From positions 1-57,266 of the forward strand of contig NZ_JARWOJ010000432.1 in NCBI RefSeq assembly GCF_029868625.1: a stretch of 57,266 nt of DNA. The letters run 5' to 3'. The notes under the pieces are model-generated. The model was given only the letters and a program-made list of their open reading frames with translations. It did not search any database and was not told where the DNA came from. Below, piece by piece: positions 1 through 7,443 of this stretch. Origin of the DNA: Nocardia neocaledoniensis (GTDB taxonomy: Bacteria > Actinomycetota > Actinomycetes > Mycobacteriales > Mycobacteriaceae). The translations under genes and the position numbers were made by a program. Each line of letters starts with the position of its first letter. Position 1 is the first letter of the stretch.

Positions 1-489
1 CTCGACCAGCTGGGCGGGCAGATCAACCGCGGGCGCCGGCTGCGCATCGGCGACCGCCATCGTGGGGCCGAACAGCAGATCCGCACCCTGATCCACCAGT
101 GGGCCGCCGCGGTCCGCGCCGGCGACCTCGACGGGGTCCTGGCCGACCACACGGCCGATATCGTCATGTTCGACGTACCGCCGCCGCAGGATGGCGTGCG
201 TGGCATCGACGCCTACCGGGCGACGTGGCCGCCGTTCTTCGCCTGGCTCGTCGACGGCGCGGCCTTCGACATCGTCGACCTGACGGTGACCGCGGGCGCC
301 GACACCGCGTTCGCGCACGCGCTGCTGCGCTGCGGCCGCCCCGAAGAGCTTGCCGCCGAACCCGATACGCGATTGCGGCTCACCCTCGGCCTGCGCAAGG
401 AGGGGGGACGGTGGGTGGTCGCGCACGAACACCACTCGTTCCCCGACACCACCGTGGCCGACCCGGCCGCGCTCAGTCCGCGCGGGTGA
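1..489 (+). CDS. SnoaL/SgcJ-type NTF2-fold protein (5' partial)
   Basis: The reading frame is open from the first base and stops at 487-489, so the start lies outside the window or is an unusual codon. From about base 79 the protein reads like the NTF2-like SgcJ/SnoaL/ketosteroid-isomerase group: an N-terminal helix (EQQIRTLIHQWAAAVRAGDLD), a segment with DIVMFDVPPP, and a C-terminal sheet around GGRWVVAHEHHSFP. Such proteins are about 130 residues long and often bind small polar organic molecules, but no substrate can be inferred. The first 25 or so residues (LDQLGGQINRGRRLRIGDRH) do not look like this fold and may belong to an upstream domain. The gene overlaps the 3' end of the convergent gene on the other strand by 17 bases. 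Confidence 0.6.
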   Translation, partial: LDQLGGQINRGRRLRIGDRHRGAEQQIRTLIHQWAAAVRAGDLDGVLADHTADIVMFDVPPPQDGVRGIDAYRATWPPFFAWLVDGAAFDIVDLTVTAGADTAFAHALLRCGRPEELAAEPDTRLRLTLGLRKEGGRWVVAHEHHSFPDTTVADPAALSPRG

Positions 490-949
490 AGGTCACCAGC
501 GGGAGCGGCTTGTCGGTCTTGGACTGGTAGTCGGCCAGCAGCGGGTTCTGTGCCAGCGCCCAGGTCGCGAACTCGGCGTAGCGGTCCCCGGTGAGGACAT
601 CGGCTGTGGCGGCGAACTTCTCGCCGCCCAGTTCGATCGTCACCCGCGGATTCGCCTTGGCGTTGTGGTACCAGGCCGGGTAGCGGTCCTCCATGAACGA
701 GCTCACGTACAGCACGTCATCGCGATACAGCGCGCCGAGCGGAACCACATGTGGCTTACCGCTCTTGGCGCCGGTGGTGGTGAGCAACAGCAGCGTGGCG
801 CCCGCGTAGTCGCCGCCGACCTTGCCGCCGTTCTCCCGGAACTCCCGGATCACGTCGTCGTTCCAGCCGACCATCTCGTCGGGGGAGAACTTCTTGTTCC
901 ACGGTGCGTCCGGATCGTCGTAGGAAGTGACCTGCTTCTCTGCGTCCAT
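473..949 (-). CDS. Deazaflavin (F420)-dependent nitroreductase/quinone reductase family protein
   Basis: The 158-residue product has the split-barrel fold signature of the Ddn/DUF385 family: a core with TLLLLTTTGAKSGKPHVVPL, then YRDDVLYVSSF, then WYHNAKANPRVTIELGG. This family binds F420 or related cofactors in actinomycetes and reduces quinones or nitro compounds. An F420-using family fits a Nocardia-like host. The length is normal. It is transcribed toward the SnoaL-like gene, whose 3' end it overlaps, and lies 45 bases downstream of the NrtR-like regulator on the same strand. The physiological substrate cannot be read from the sequence. Confidence 0.85.
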   Translation of the reverse strand: MDAEKQVTSYDDPDAPWNKKFSPDEMVGWNDDVIREFRENGGKVGGDYAGATLLLLTTTGAKSGKPHVVPLGALYRDDVLYVSSFMEDRYPAWYHNAKANPRVTIELGGEKFAATADVLTGDRYAEFATWALAQNPLLADYQSKTDKPLPLVTFTRAD

Positions 950-968
950 GCCCGAAGTGTGACAGGGC

Positions 969-987
969 CCACCGACAGATTCGGTGG
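969..987. terminator. Short perfect hairpin between two minus-strand genes
   Basis: CCACCGA (969-975) and TCGGTGG (981-987) form a 7-bp perfect stem with a 5-base loop in the 45-base gap after the NrtR-like gene. There is no T tract on either side. It may end or attenuate transcription of the regulator, but a chance hairpin is possible in DNA this GC-rich. Confidence 0.3.
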
Positions 988-994
988 ACGTCGT

Positions 995-1714
995 TCAGCT
1001 CGGTGGGCGCAGGGCGGCGAACTCGTCGGTGACGCGCAGGCCCGAGTCGGTGAAGCGGTAGAGCGCGGCGGGGCGTCCGCCCGCGCGGCCCGACGGCGCG
1101 GTGTCGCCGGTGGGGGTGATCACCTTGCGGCGGGAGAGGACGCGTTGGAGGTTGGTGGTGTCCACGTCGTATCCCAGTGCCGCGCAGTAGATCTCGCGCA
1201 GCGTCGACATCGTGAAGGTGTCGGGAGCCAGGGCGTAGGCGATGTTGGTGTAGGAGAGTTTGGCGGCCAGGCGGGTGCGCGCGTGGTCGACGACGGTGCG
1301 GTGATCGAAGGACATGTCCGGCAGCGCCGCGACCGGGTGCCAGGTGGTGTCGAGCGGCAGTTCGGGCTCGGTGGTGAGCGGGACGAGGCCGAGGTAGGCC
1401 GAGGCGATGCGGCGCGGGGCGGGAACGCGATCGGGGGCGCTGAACACCGAGAGCTGCTCCAGATGGGCCAGCTCGCGCACGTCGACCTTCTCGGCCAGCT
1501 GACGGCGGGCCGAGGTGTCGAGGTCCTCGTCGTCGCGCAGCCTCCCGCCGGGTAGCGACCACGTGCCCTTCTGTGGGTCCAGGGCCCGCTCCCACAGCAG
1601 CACCGCCAGCTCTGGATACCGCGCACCGCGACTACCTGCGGAAACGTCGGTGGGGAAGCGGCGAACCTGGAACACCGCGGTGAGCGATTCATGGATGGTG
1701 TTACTATGGGGCAC
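995..1714 (-). CDS. NrtR-type Nudix-related transcriptional regulator of NAD biosynthesis
   Basis: The 239-residue protein has an N-terminal Nudix-like domain (LAVLLWERALDPQKGTWSLP, then GGRLRDDEDLDTSARRQLAE) and a C-terminal winged helix (FTMSTLREIYCAALGYDVDT, NLQRVLSRRKVI). This is the layout of NrtR regulators, which sense ADP-ribose and repress NAD genes. The Nudix box GX5EX7REUXEE is degenerate: the REUXEE part reads RQLAEK, so the domain probably binds rather than hydrolyses. A longer reading to 1810 is open, but GTG at 1714 is preferred because a -10-like TAGAAT (minus strand, 1722-1727) sits 7 bases before it, giving a leaderless message. It diverges from nadABC across a palindrome at 1715-1737. 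The equivalent position in M. tuberculosis is Rv1593c, next to nadA. Confidence 0.8.
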   Translation of the reverse strand: MPHSNTIHESLTAVFQVRRFPTDVSAGSRGARYPELAVLLWERALDPQKGTWSLPGGRLRDDEDLDTSARRQLAEKVDVRELAHLEQLSVFSAPDRVPAPRRIASAYLGLVPLTTEPELPLDTTWHPVAALPDMSFDHRTVVDHARTRLAAKLSYTNIAYALAPDTFTMSTLREIYCAALGYDVDTTNLQRVLSRRKVITPTGDTAPSGRAGGRPAALYRFTDSGLRVTDEFAALRPPS

Positions 1715-1737
1715 GTTTTCGATTCTAAGTCGAAAAC
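1715..1737. promoter_or_regulatory. Probable NrtR operator between nrtR and nadA
   Basis: GTTTTCGA (1715-1722) and TCGAAAAC (1730-1737) are perfect inverted repeats around a 7-base centre. The site lies 54 bp before the nadA start and touches the GTG of the regulator. A minus-strand -10-like TAGAAT lies within the centre, so binding here would block the regulator's own promoter and nadABC. Assigning it to NrtR is inference from position and symmetry. Confidence 0.75.
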
Positions 1738-1791
1738 CTGGTTTGGTGCGAATCGAGGCGATGAGCCGCTCGCACGAGGAAGGGAGCCACC

Positions 1792-2829
1792 ATGGCGACG
1801 ACGACCACACAGCCGACGCTGATGGGTTCGGTCTTCGACGGACCCACCGGGTACGCGGGTGTCGAAGCGACGCCGGAGTGGGCGAAGGAGGTGCGGCGGT
1901 TGGCGCGCGAGCGCAACGCCACGATCCTCGCGCACAACTACCAGCTGCCCGAGATCCAGGACGTGGCCGACCACGTCGGCGACTCGCTCGCCCTCTCGCG
2001 GATCGCGGCCGAGGCCCCGGAGGACACCATCGTGTTCTGCGGCGTGCACTTCATGGCCGAGACCGCCAAGATCCTCAGCCCGGCCAAGACCGTGCTGATC
2101 CCCGACCAGCGCGCGGGGTGCTCGCTGGCCGACTCCATCTCCGCCGAGGAACTGCGCGCCTGGAAGGCCGAGCACCCCGACGCGATGGTCGTGTCGTACG
2201 TGAACACCACCGCCGAGGTGAAGGCGCTCACCGACATCTGCTGCACCTCGTCCAACGCCGTCGACGTGGTCGCCTCGATCGACCCCGACACCGAGGTGCT
2301 GTTCCTGCCCGACCAGTTCCTCGGCGCGCACGTGAAGCGGGTCACCGGCCGCGAGAACATGCACATCTGGGCCGGCGAGTGCCACGTGCACGCCGGCATC
2401 AACGGTGACGAGCTCACCGAGCAGGCGCGTACGCACCCCGACGCCGAGCTGTTCGTGCACCCGGAGTGCGGTTGCGCCACCTCCGCGCTGTACCTGGCCG
2501 GTGAGGGCGCGTTCCCGGCCGACCGGGTGCACATCCTGTCGACCGGCGGCATGATCGACGCGGCCAAGGCGTCCACGTCGAACCAGGTGCTGGTGGCCAC
2601 CGAGGTCGGCATGCTGCACCAGCTGCGCAAGGCGGCGCCGGGGATCGATTTCCAGGCCGTCAACGACCGGGCCTCCTGCAAGTACATGAAGATGATCACC
2701 CCGGCCGCGCTGCTGCGCTGCCTGGTCGAGGGCGCCGACGAGGTACACGTCGACCTGGCGATGGCCGAGGCCGGTCGCGCCTCGGTGCAGCGGATGATCG
2801 CGATCGGCAACCCCGGCGGTGGGGAGTGA
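1792..2829 (+). CDS. nadA: Quinolinate synthase NadA
   Basis: The enzyme condenses iminoaspartate with dihydroxyacetone phosphate to quinolinate, the second step of de novo NAD synthesis, using an oxygen-sensitive 4Fe-4S cluster. The 345-residue sequence carries the three cluster cysteines in their usual contexts: Cys110 (DQRAGCSLAD), Cys197 (WAGECHVH) and Cys296 (DRASCKYMK). It also has NATILAHNYQ near the N-terminus. ATG at 1792 is supported by AGGAAGGGAG just upstream. It is the first gene of nadABC. The nadB frame can begin inside its 3' end, which implies translational coupling. Confidence 0.97.
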   Translation: MATTTTQPTLMGSVFDGPTGYAGVEATPEWAKEVRRLARERNATILAHNYQLPEIQDVADHVGDSLALSRIAAEAPEDTIVFCGVHFMAETAKILSPAKTVLIPDQRAGCSLADSISAEELRAWKAEHPDAMVVSYVNTTAEVKALTDICCTSSNAVDVVASIDPDTEVLFLPDQFLGAHVKRVTGRENMHIWAGECHVHAGINGDELTEQARTHPDAELFVHPECGCATSALYLAGEGAFPADRVHILSTGGMIDAAKASTSNQVLVATEVGMLHQLRKAAPGIDFQAVNDRASCKYMKMITPAALLRCLVEGADEVHVDLAMAEAGRASVQRMIAIGNPGGGE

Positions 2830-2857
2830 CCCCGCGCGCGTCGAACCGGTAGCGACC

Positions 2858-4612
2858 ATGACGGCGACGGTTCCGGTCTCCTGGGAGGCCGAGGTCGATC
2901 TGGTGGTCGTCGGTGGTGGCGTCGCCGGGCTCACGGCCGCGCGCACGGCCTCGCTACGCGGGCTGCGCGTGCTGATCCTCAGCAAGGGCGGCCCCACCGA
3001 CACCTCCACCCAGTACGCGCAGGGCGGCATCGCGGTCGTCGCGCCGCGGGGCGATTCGGTCGATTCGCACGTGCACGACACGGTCGAGGCCGGCGCCGGG
3101 CTGTGCGAGGTCGAGGCGGTGCGCTCGATCGTCGCGGGCGGCCAGGCGGCGGTGGCCGCGCTGACCGACCTGGGTGCGGTGTTCGATCTGGGCCGCGACG
3201 GGCAGATCTCGCGTACCCGCGAAGGCGGGCACAGCACCCGCCGCATCATCCACGCCGGTGGCGACGCGACCGGTGCCGAGGTTCAGCGCGCGCTGAACGC
3301 GGCCGGGCTGCCGGTGATCTTCGGTGCCGCGGCGCTGCGGGTGCTGACCGGACCGGGCGGGGTGCGCGGCGTTGTCGCGGTGTCGGACAACGGCTTCGGG
3401 CTCGTGCGGACTCCCGCGGTCCTGCTGGCCACCGGTGGGCTCGGACAGCTCTACGCGTCGAGCACCAACCCGCCCGGCGCGACCGGGGACGGGGTGGCGC
3501 TGGCGCTGTGGGCCGGCGCCGCGGTGGCCGATCTCGAATTCGTGCAGTTCCATCCGACGGTGCTCTACACGCCGGGCGGCGTGGGCCGACGGCCGCTGAT
3601 CAGCGAAGCCGTGCGCGGCGAAGGCGCCATTCTCGTCGACGCCGCGGGCGATTCGGTGACGGCGGGCGTCCACCCGCGCGGCGATCTGGCGCCGCGTGAT
3701 GTGGTGTCGCGGGCGATCGCGGAGCGGATGCGGGTGACGGGGACCGATCACGTCTTCCTCGACGCGCGCGGCATCACCGGTTTCGCCCAGCGCTTTCCCA
3801 CGATCACCGCCTCCTGCCTCGCGGCGGGCATCGACCCCGCGGCACAACTGATTCCGGTCGCCCCGGGCGCGCACTACCAGTGCGGTGGGGTACTGACCGA
3901 CACGCACGGGGGCACGGCGGTTCCCGGGCTCTACGCCGCCGGCGAGGTCGCCAGGACGGGACTGCACGGGGCGAACCGGTTGGCCTCCAACAGTCTGCTC
4001 GAGGGATTGGTCGTCGGCGAACGGGCGGGCGCGGCGGCGTCCGAACGGCTCGGTGTCCGCTCCGATGTCGATGAGATCCCTTCGTGGAGTGTGGAAGTCG
4101 CGGATCGATCGGTCGTCCAGCAGGCCATGACCGAGCACGCCTCCGTCGTGCGCGACGGCGCCGGGCTCGCGGTGGCCGCGTCGCGGATAGACGCGGCGCG
4201 GGCGCGGGTCGCGCTGTTCGAGGTCACGGCAACGCGGGCCGACGAGCAGAGCGCCCCGACCCGGACCGATCAACCGACCGGCGCATCGCGAGCGGTGGCG
4301 GACGGCCCGCGGCGCGATGGCACCCGATCGCCGGAGGACCAGCTCACCGGAACCGATTCCGCCGAGCGGACTTTCGCCGCCACACACGTGCTGCGCCGGA
4401 TCGAGGACGCCGCGCTCACGCTGACCGCCCGTGCGCTGCTGGCCGCTGCCGCCGATCGGGCCGAGAGCCGGGGATGTCACACCCGCGCGGAGTATCCGGG
4501 CCCGGTCGAGGATCAGCGGCACAGCACCGCGGTTCGCCTCGGCGCGGACGGCGCGCTCCACCTGTCCACCGTCGCGATCGATGCCCACGCGGTTCCGATC
4601 GGTGCGCGGTGA
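2858..4612 (+). CDS. nadB: L-aspartate oxidase NadB
   Basis: This FAD enzyme oxidises L-aspartate to iminoaspartate, the substrate of NadA. The N-terminal dinucleotide-binding fold reads DLVVVGGGVAGLTAA, followed by STQYAQGGIA, the active-site segment TREGGHSTRRIIHAGGDATG and the FAD-contacting LHGANRLASNSLLEGLVVG. The C-terminal helical region has an insert of about 40 low-complexity charged residues around codons 460-505, absent from the mycobacterial enzyme as I recall it. ATG at 2858 gives 584 residues. GTG at 2819, overlapping nadA, is in frame and would add 13; neither start has a strong ribosome-binding site. It lies between nadA and nadC. Confidence 0.95.
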   Translation: MTATVPVSWEAEVDLVVVGGGVAGLTAARTASLRGLRVLILSKGGPTDTSTQYAQGGIAVVAPRGDSVDSHVHDTVEAGAGLCEVEAVRSIVAGGQAAVAALTDLGAVFDLGRDGQISRTREGGHSTRRIIHAGGDATGAEVQRALNAAGLPVIFGAAALRVLTGPGGVRGVVAVSDNGFGLVRTPAVLLATGGLGQLYASSTNPPGATGDGVALALWAGAAVADLEFVQFHPTVLYTPGGVGRRPLISEAVRGEGAILVDAAGDSVTAGVHPRGDLAPRDVVSRAIAERMRVTGTDHVFLDARGITGFAQRFPTITASCLAAGIDPAAQLIPVAPGAHYQCGGVLTDTHGGTAVPGLYAAGEVARTGLHGANRLASNSLLEGLVVGERAGAAASERLGVRSDVDEIPSWSVEVADRSVVQQAMTEHASVVRDGAGLAVAASRIDAARARVALFEVTATRADEQSAPTRTDQPTGASRAVADGPRRDGTRSPEDQLTGTDSAERTFAATHVLRRIEDAALTLTARALLAAAADRAESRGCHTRAEYPGPVEDQRHSTAVRLGADGALHLSTVAIDAHAVPIGAR

Positions 4613-4718
4613 ACGACGGACCGCCGGAGCCGGTGGTCCGTGGCGCGATTCATACGGTGGCGAACCACGCAGGATCGAACGGGCGCGCGATGCGTCCGAG
4701 AACAGGAGTGCTGTAGTC

Positions 4719-5579
4719 ATGGCTCTGGATGCCGCCCTCGATCGCGAGGAACTGCTGACGTTGATCCGTACCGCCCTCGACGAGGACCTGCGCTACGGAC
4801 CTGACGTCACCACCGTGGCGACCGTGCCCGCCGACGCCGTGAGCAAGGCGTCGGTGGTGTCGCGCCAGCACGGCACCGTCGCCGGCCTCGAGGTCGGGTT
4901 GCTGGTGCTCGACGAGGTGATCGGGACCGGGAACTACACCGTCACCGATCGCGTGGCCGATGGCACCAGGGTCGAGCCGGGCACCGCCGTGCTGAGCGTC
5001 GAGGCGCCGACGCGGGGCCTGCTGACCGCCGAGCGGACCATGCTGAACCTGGTCTGCCACCTGTCCGGCATCGCCACCGCGACCGCCGCCTGGGTCGACG
5101 AGGTCGACGGGACCGGCTGTGCGATCCGGGACAGCCGCAAGACCCTGCCCGGCCTGCGTGCGCTGCAGAAGTACGCGGTGCGGGTGGGCGGCGGCGTCAA
5201 CCACCGCATGGGCCTCGGCGACGCGGCGCTCATCAAGGACAACCACGTGGTCGCGGCCGGGTCGGTGGTCAACGCCTTGCGCGCGGTCCGGGAGCTGGCC
5301 CCCGACATCGCCTGCGAGGTGGAGGTCGACAGCCTCGAACAGCTCGACGCCGTGCTGGCCGAGAACGTCGAACTCGTGCTGCTGGACAACTTCCCGCTGT
5401 GGCAGACCCAGGCCGCGGTCCAGCGCCGCGACGCCGCCGCCCCGAACACGAAACTCGAATCCTCGGGCGGACTCTCACTCGAGCAGGCCGCCGACTACGC
5501 CCGCACCGGCGTCGACTACCTCGCCATCGGCGCCCTCACCCACTCGGTGCGCGTGCTGGACCTCGGCCTGGACATGTGA
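4719..5579 (+). CDS. nadC: Nicotinate-nucleotide diphosphorylase (carboxylating) NadC
   Basis: NadC converts quinolinate and PRPP to nicotinate mononucleotide, the last step of the nadABC branch. The 286-residue protein has the type II PRTase pattern: EDLRYGPDVTT near the N-terminus, TAERTMLNLVCHLSGIAT, the substrate-binding RDSRKTLPGLRALQKYAVRVGG (split here for length: RDSRKTLPGLR, QKYAVRVGG), GLGDAALIKDNH, and the barrel end LESSGGLSLEQAADYARTGV. The frame is open further upstream, but ATG 4719 with AGGAG ten bases before it begins exactly where family homology begins. The 106-base gap from nadB shows no terminator, so it is probably in the same operon. Confidence 0.96.
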   Translation: MALDAALDREELLTLIRTALDEDLRYGPDVTTVATVPADAVSKASVVSRQHGTVAGLEVGLLVLDEVIGTGNYTVTDRVADGTRVEPGTAVLSVEAPTRGLLTAERTMLNLVCHLSGIATATAAWVDEVDGTGCAIRDSRKTLPGLRALQKYAVRVGGGVNHRMGLGDAALIKDNHVVAAGSVVNALRAVRELAPDIACEVEVDSLEQLDAVLAENVELVLLDNFPLWQTQAAVQRRDAAAPNTKLESSGGLSLEQAADYARTGVDYLAIGALTHSVRVLDLGLDM

Positions 5580-5666
5580 CACAGGGTCGGATCGGGCGGC
5601 GCTGCCCAGCCCGAGCCGCTGGAAAACCATGAGCCCTTCCGCCTCTCGCTGCCCTAGCGTGGGGTA

Positions 5667-6174
5667 GTGGAATACGCGCGGGGATGGGACAGTCGTGCGG
5701 TGCTGGTCGCGGGGCGCTGGGTGGAACGCCGACCGCGCCGTCCTGAGGTCGCCGAGCAACTGCGGCGCGAGACCCGGCTGATGCCGTGGCTGGCGCCGCG
5801 GCTGCCGCTGCCGGTACCGGTCCCACGGCTGTGGAGCGAGACGCCGCTGGCCGTACGCCACGACCTCGTGCCCGGCCGGGCGATCGAATGTGCTGGTGGA
5901 CGACGGGCGGGTGTCCGGGGTGATCGACTTCGGCGACGTCCATCTCGGCGACGCCGCGAACGACCTGGCCTGGCCGCTGTACGGCGCGACGGCGGAGTTC
6001 GCCACCGCCCTCGCCGCCGCGTACGGGGTGACCGACGAGCTCCGCGAGCGCGCGCTGCTGTGGCATCGCCTCGGGCCCTGGTACGAGGTGACGCACGGGC
6101 TGGACATCGGGGACGCCGAGGTGGTCAGCGCCGGCGTCACCGGGGTGCTCGACCGGCTCGCGGAGCCCTCCTGA
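5667..6174 (+). pseudogene. Aminoglycoside/choline phosphotransferase-family pseudogene with internal deletion and frameshift
   Basis: From GTG 5667 one frame encodes about 73 residues of an APH/CHK-type kinase N-lobe (RETRLMPWLAPRLPLPVPVP, RHDLVPGRAIE). At about 5886 homology jumps to another frame, starting NVLVDDGRVSGVIDFGDVHL and continuing to the stop at 6172-6174. The junction joins the N-lobe directly to the metal-binding IDFGD loop. About 110 residues are missing, including the catalytic HGDxxxxN loop; only its final N remains. The product cannot be an active kinase. An internal deletion that also changed frame explains it best. It sits between nadC and the convergent dehydrogenase gene. 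Confidence 0.85.
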
Positions 6175-6186
6175 GCGCCGCGGCCC

Positions 6187-7245
6187 TCACGGCTCCACGG
6201 TGACCTTGATGGCCTCGCCGTTCTCGACGACGGTGAACGCGTCGAAAACCCGCTCCAGCGGGATGCGGTGGGTGATCAGATCCTCGACCGGCACGCGGCC
6301 GGTGGCGATGTAGTCGAGCGCGCGCCGATTGTGTTCCGGCGCCGAACCGTTGGCGCCGTGGATGTGCAGCTGACGGTAGTGCACCACGTTGGAATCACAG
6401 GTGATGGTCGGGTTCGTCTTGGGGAGGCCGCCGAAGAAGGAGATGCGGCCGTTGCGGGCGGCCATCGCGATCGCCTGCTCCTGGGTGACATTGGCCGCGG
6501 TCGCGGTGATCACCACGTCGGCGCCGCGGCCGCCGGTCAGTTCGAGCACCCGCTCGACCACATCGACCTGGGACGCGTCGATCACCTCGTCGGGCTGGAC
6601 CGCCTTCGCCGAGAGCGCCAGCCGTTCGGCGTTCACGTCGACGAGATACACCGGCCCGCACCGGTGGACGCCGCGCGCGATCCGGATGTGCATGCACCCG
6701 ATCGGGCCCGCGCCGAAGATCACCACCGTGTCACCGGGCTCGATCCCCAGCAGTTCCTGGGCGTTGATCGCGCAGGCCATCGGCTCGGCCGCGGACGCCT
6801 CGGCGAAACCGACGTTCGCCGGGATCCGGTTCACCCCGTCGACCCGCAGCACCTCCGCGGGCACGATCATGTACTCGGCGAATCCGCCCTCGTACTGGTA
6901 GCCGACCGAGGTCTGGTTCTGGCAGACCGCCATCCAGCCCTTCGCGCACTCGTGACACGTACCGCAGGGCACCGCCGCGATCACCTGGACACGATCGCCC
7001 ACCCGCCAGTCCGTGCCGTACCGCGCGGCCACCTCGGCGCCCACCTCGACGACCTCGCCGGCGACCTCGTGCCCGAGAGTGCGTGGGGGCGTGAGGTTCT
7101 GGTGCCCGTTGTGCCGGATCTTGACATCGGTGCCGCAGGTGGAGCAGTTGCGTACCCGCAGCTTGAGCTCGCCGGGACCGCACTCGGGCTCGGGGATGTC
7201 CTCCAGGCGGAGATCCTCGGGTGCGTAATAGCGCAGGGCCTTCAT
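6187..7245 (-). CDS. Zinc-dependent alcohol/polyol dehydrogenase (MDR family)
   Basis: The 352-residue medium-chain dehydrogenase has catalytic zinc ligands Cys37 (CSTCGTD) and His59-Glu60 (LGHE). The four-cysteine structural zinc lobe reads CGTCHECAKGWMAVC, and the Rossmann motif is VVIFGAGPIGCMHIRIA. The family oxidises sugar alcohols and similar secondary alcohols with NAD(P). It diverges from a mannitol-type PTS permease and shares its control region, so the substrate is plausibly a polyol or polyol phosphate. The exact sugar is not evident. A GGAACGG-type ribosome-binding site precedes ATG 7245. Galactitol, sorbitol or arabinitol dehydrogenase are all possible. Confidence 0.87.
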   Translation of the reverse strand: MKALRYYAPEDLRLEDIPEPECGPGELKLRVRNCSTCGTDVKIRHNGHQNLTPPRTLGHEVAGEVVEVGAEVAARYGTDWRVGDRVQVIAAVPCGTCHECAKGWMAVCQNQTSVGYQYEGGFAEYMIVPAEVLRVDGVNRIPANVGFAEASAAEPMACAINAQELLGIEPGDTVVIFGAGPIGCMHIRIARGVHRCGPVYLVDVNAERLALSAKAVQPDEVIDASQVDVVERVLELTGGRGADVVITATAANVTQEQAIAMAARNGRISFFGGLPKTNPTITCDSNVVHYRQLHIHGANGSAPEHNRRALDYIATGRVPVEDLITHRIPLERVFDAFTVVENGEAIKVTVEP

Positions 7246-7285
7246 GGAGCCGTTCCTTCCCGCCGTCTCCGGCCGGTGTGAGCTG

Positions 7286-7356
7286 GGTCGCTACGTACAC
7301 GGTAGCGACCATTCGGGCACAAATACAAGCGAAAATCTGCCCAGTTGTGCCCGAAT
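7286..7356. promoter_or_regulatory. Divergent control region with two inverted repeats (polyol locus)
   Basis: GGTCGCTAC (7286-7294) pairs perfectly with GTAGCGACC (7302-7310). ATTCGGGCACAA (7311-7322) pairs perfectly with TTGTGCCCGAAT (7345-7356). A related GATGCCCGATTGTGC follows at about 7366. The sites lie between the dehydrogenase start and the PTS start and are good candidates for operators of the DeoR-type regulator encoded at 9410. That assignment is inferred from position. Confidence 0.6.
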
Positions 7357-7443
7357 GCTTGTCATGATGCCCGATTGTGCGCTCTACTGGGGTGACCAAT
7401 GTGGCTAGGGTCACATCTGATCGAGTGGTTTCGAGGAAAAGCG

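Noticed and set aside
350..1555. Long plus-strand open frame opposite the nitroreductase and NrtR-like genes
   Set aside because: It is antisense to two well-supported genes and its translation is composition-driven (Arg/Gly/Val rich) without a family match. High GC creates such frames throughout the window.
1120..3249. 709-codon minus-strand open frame across nadA and nadB
   Set aside because: It is opposite to two certain genes and has no recognisable domain; it is a shadow of their codon bias.
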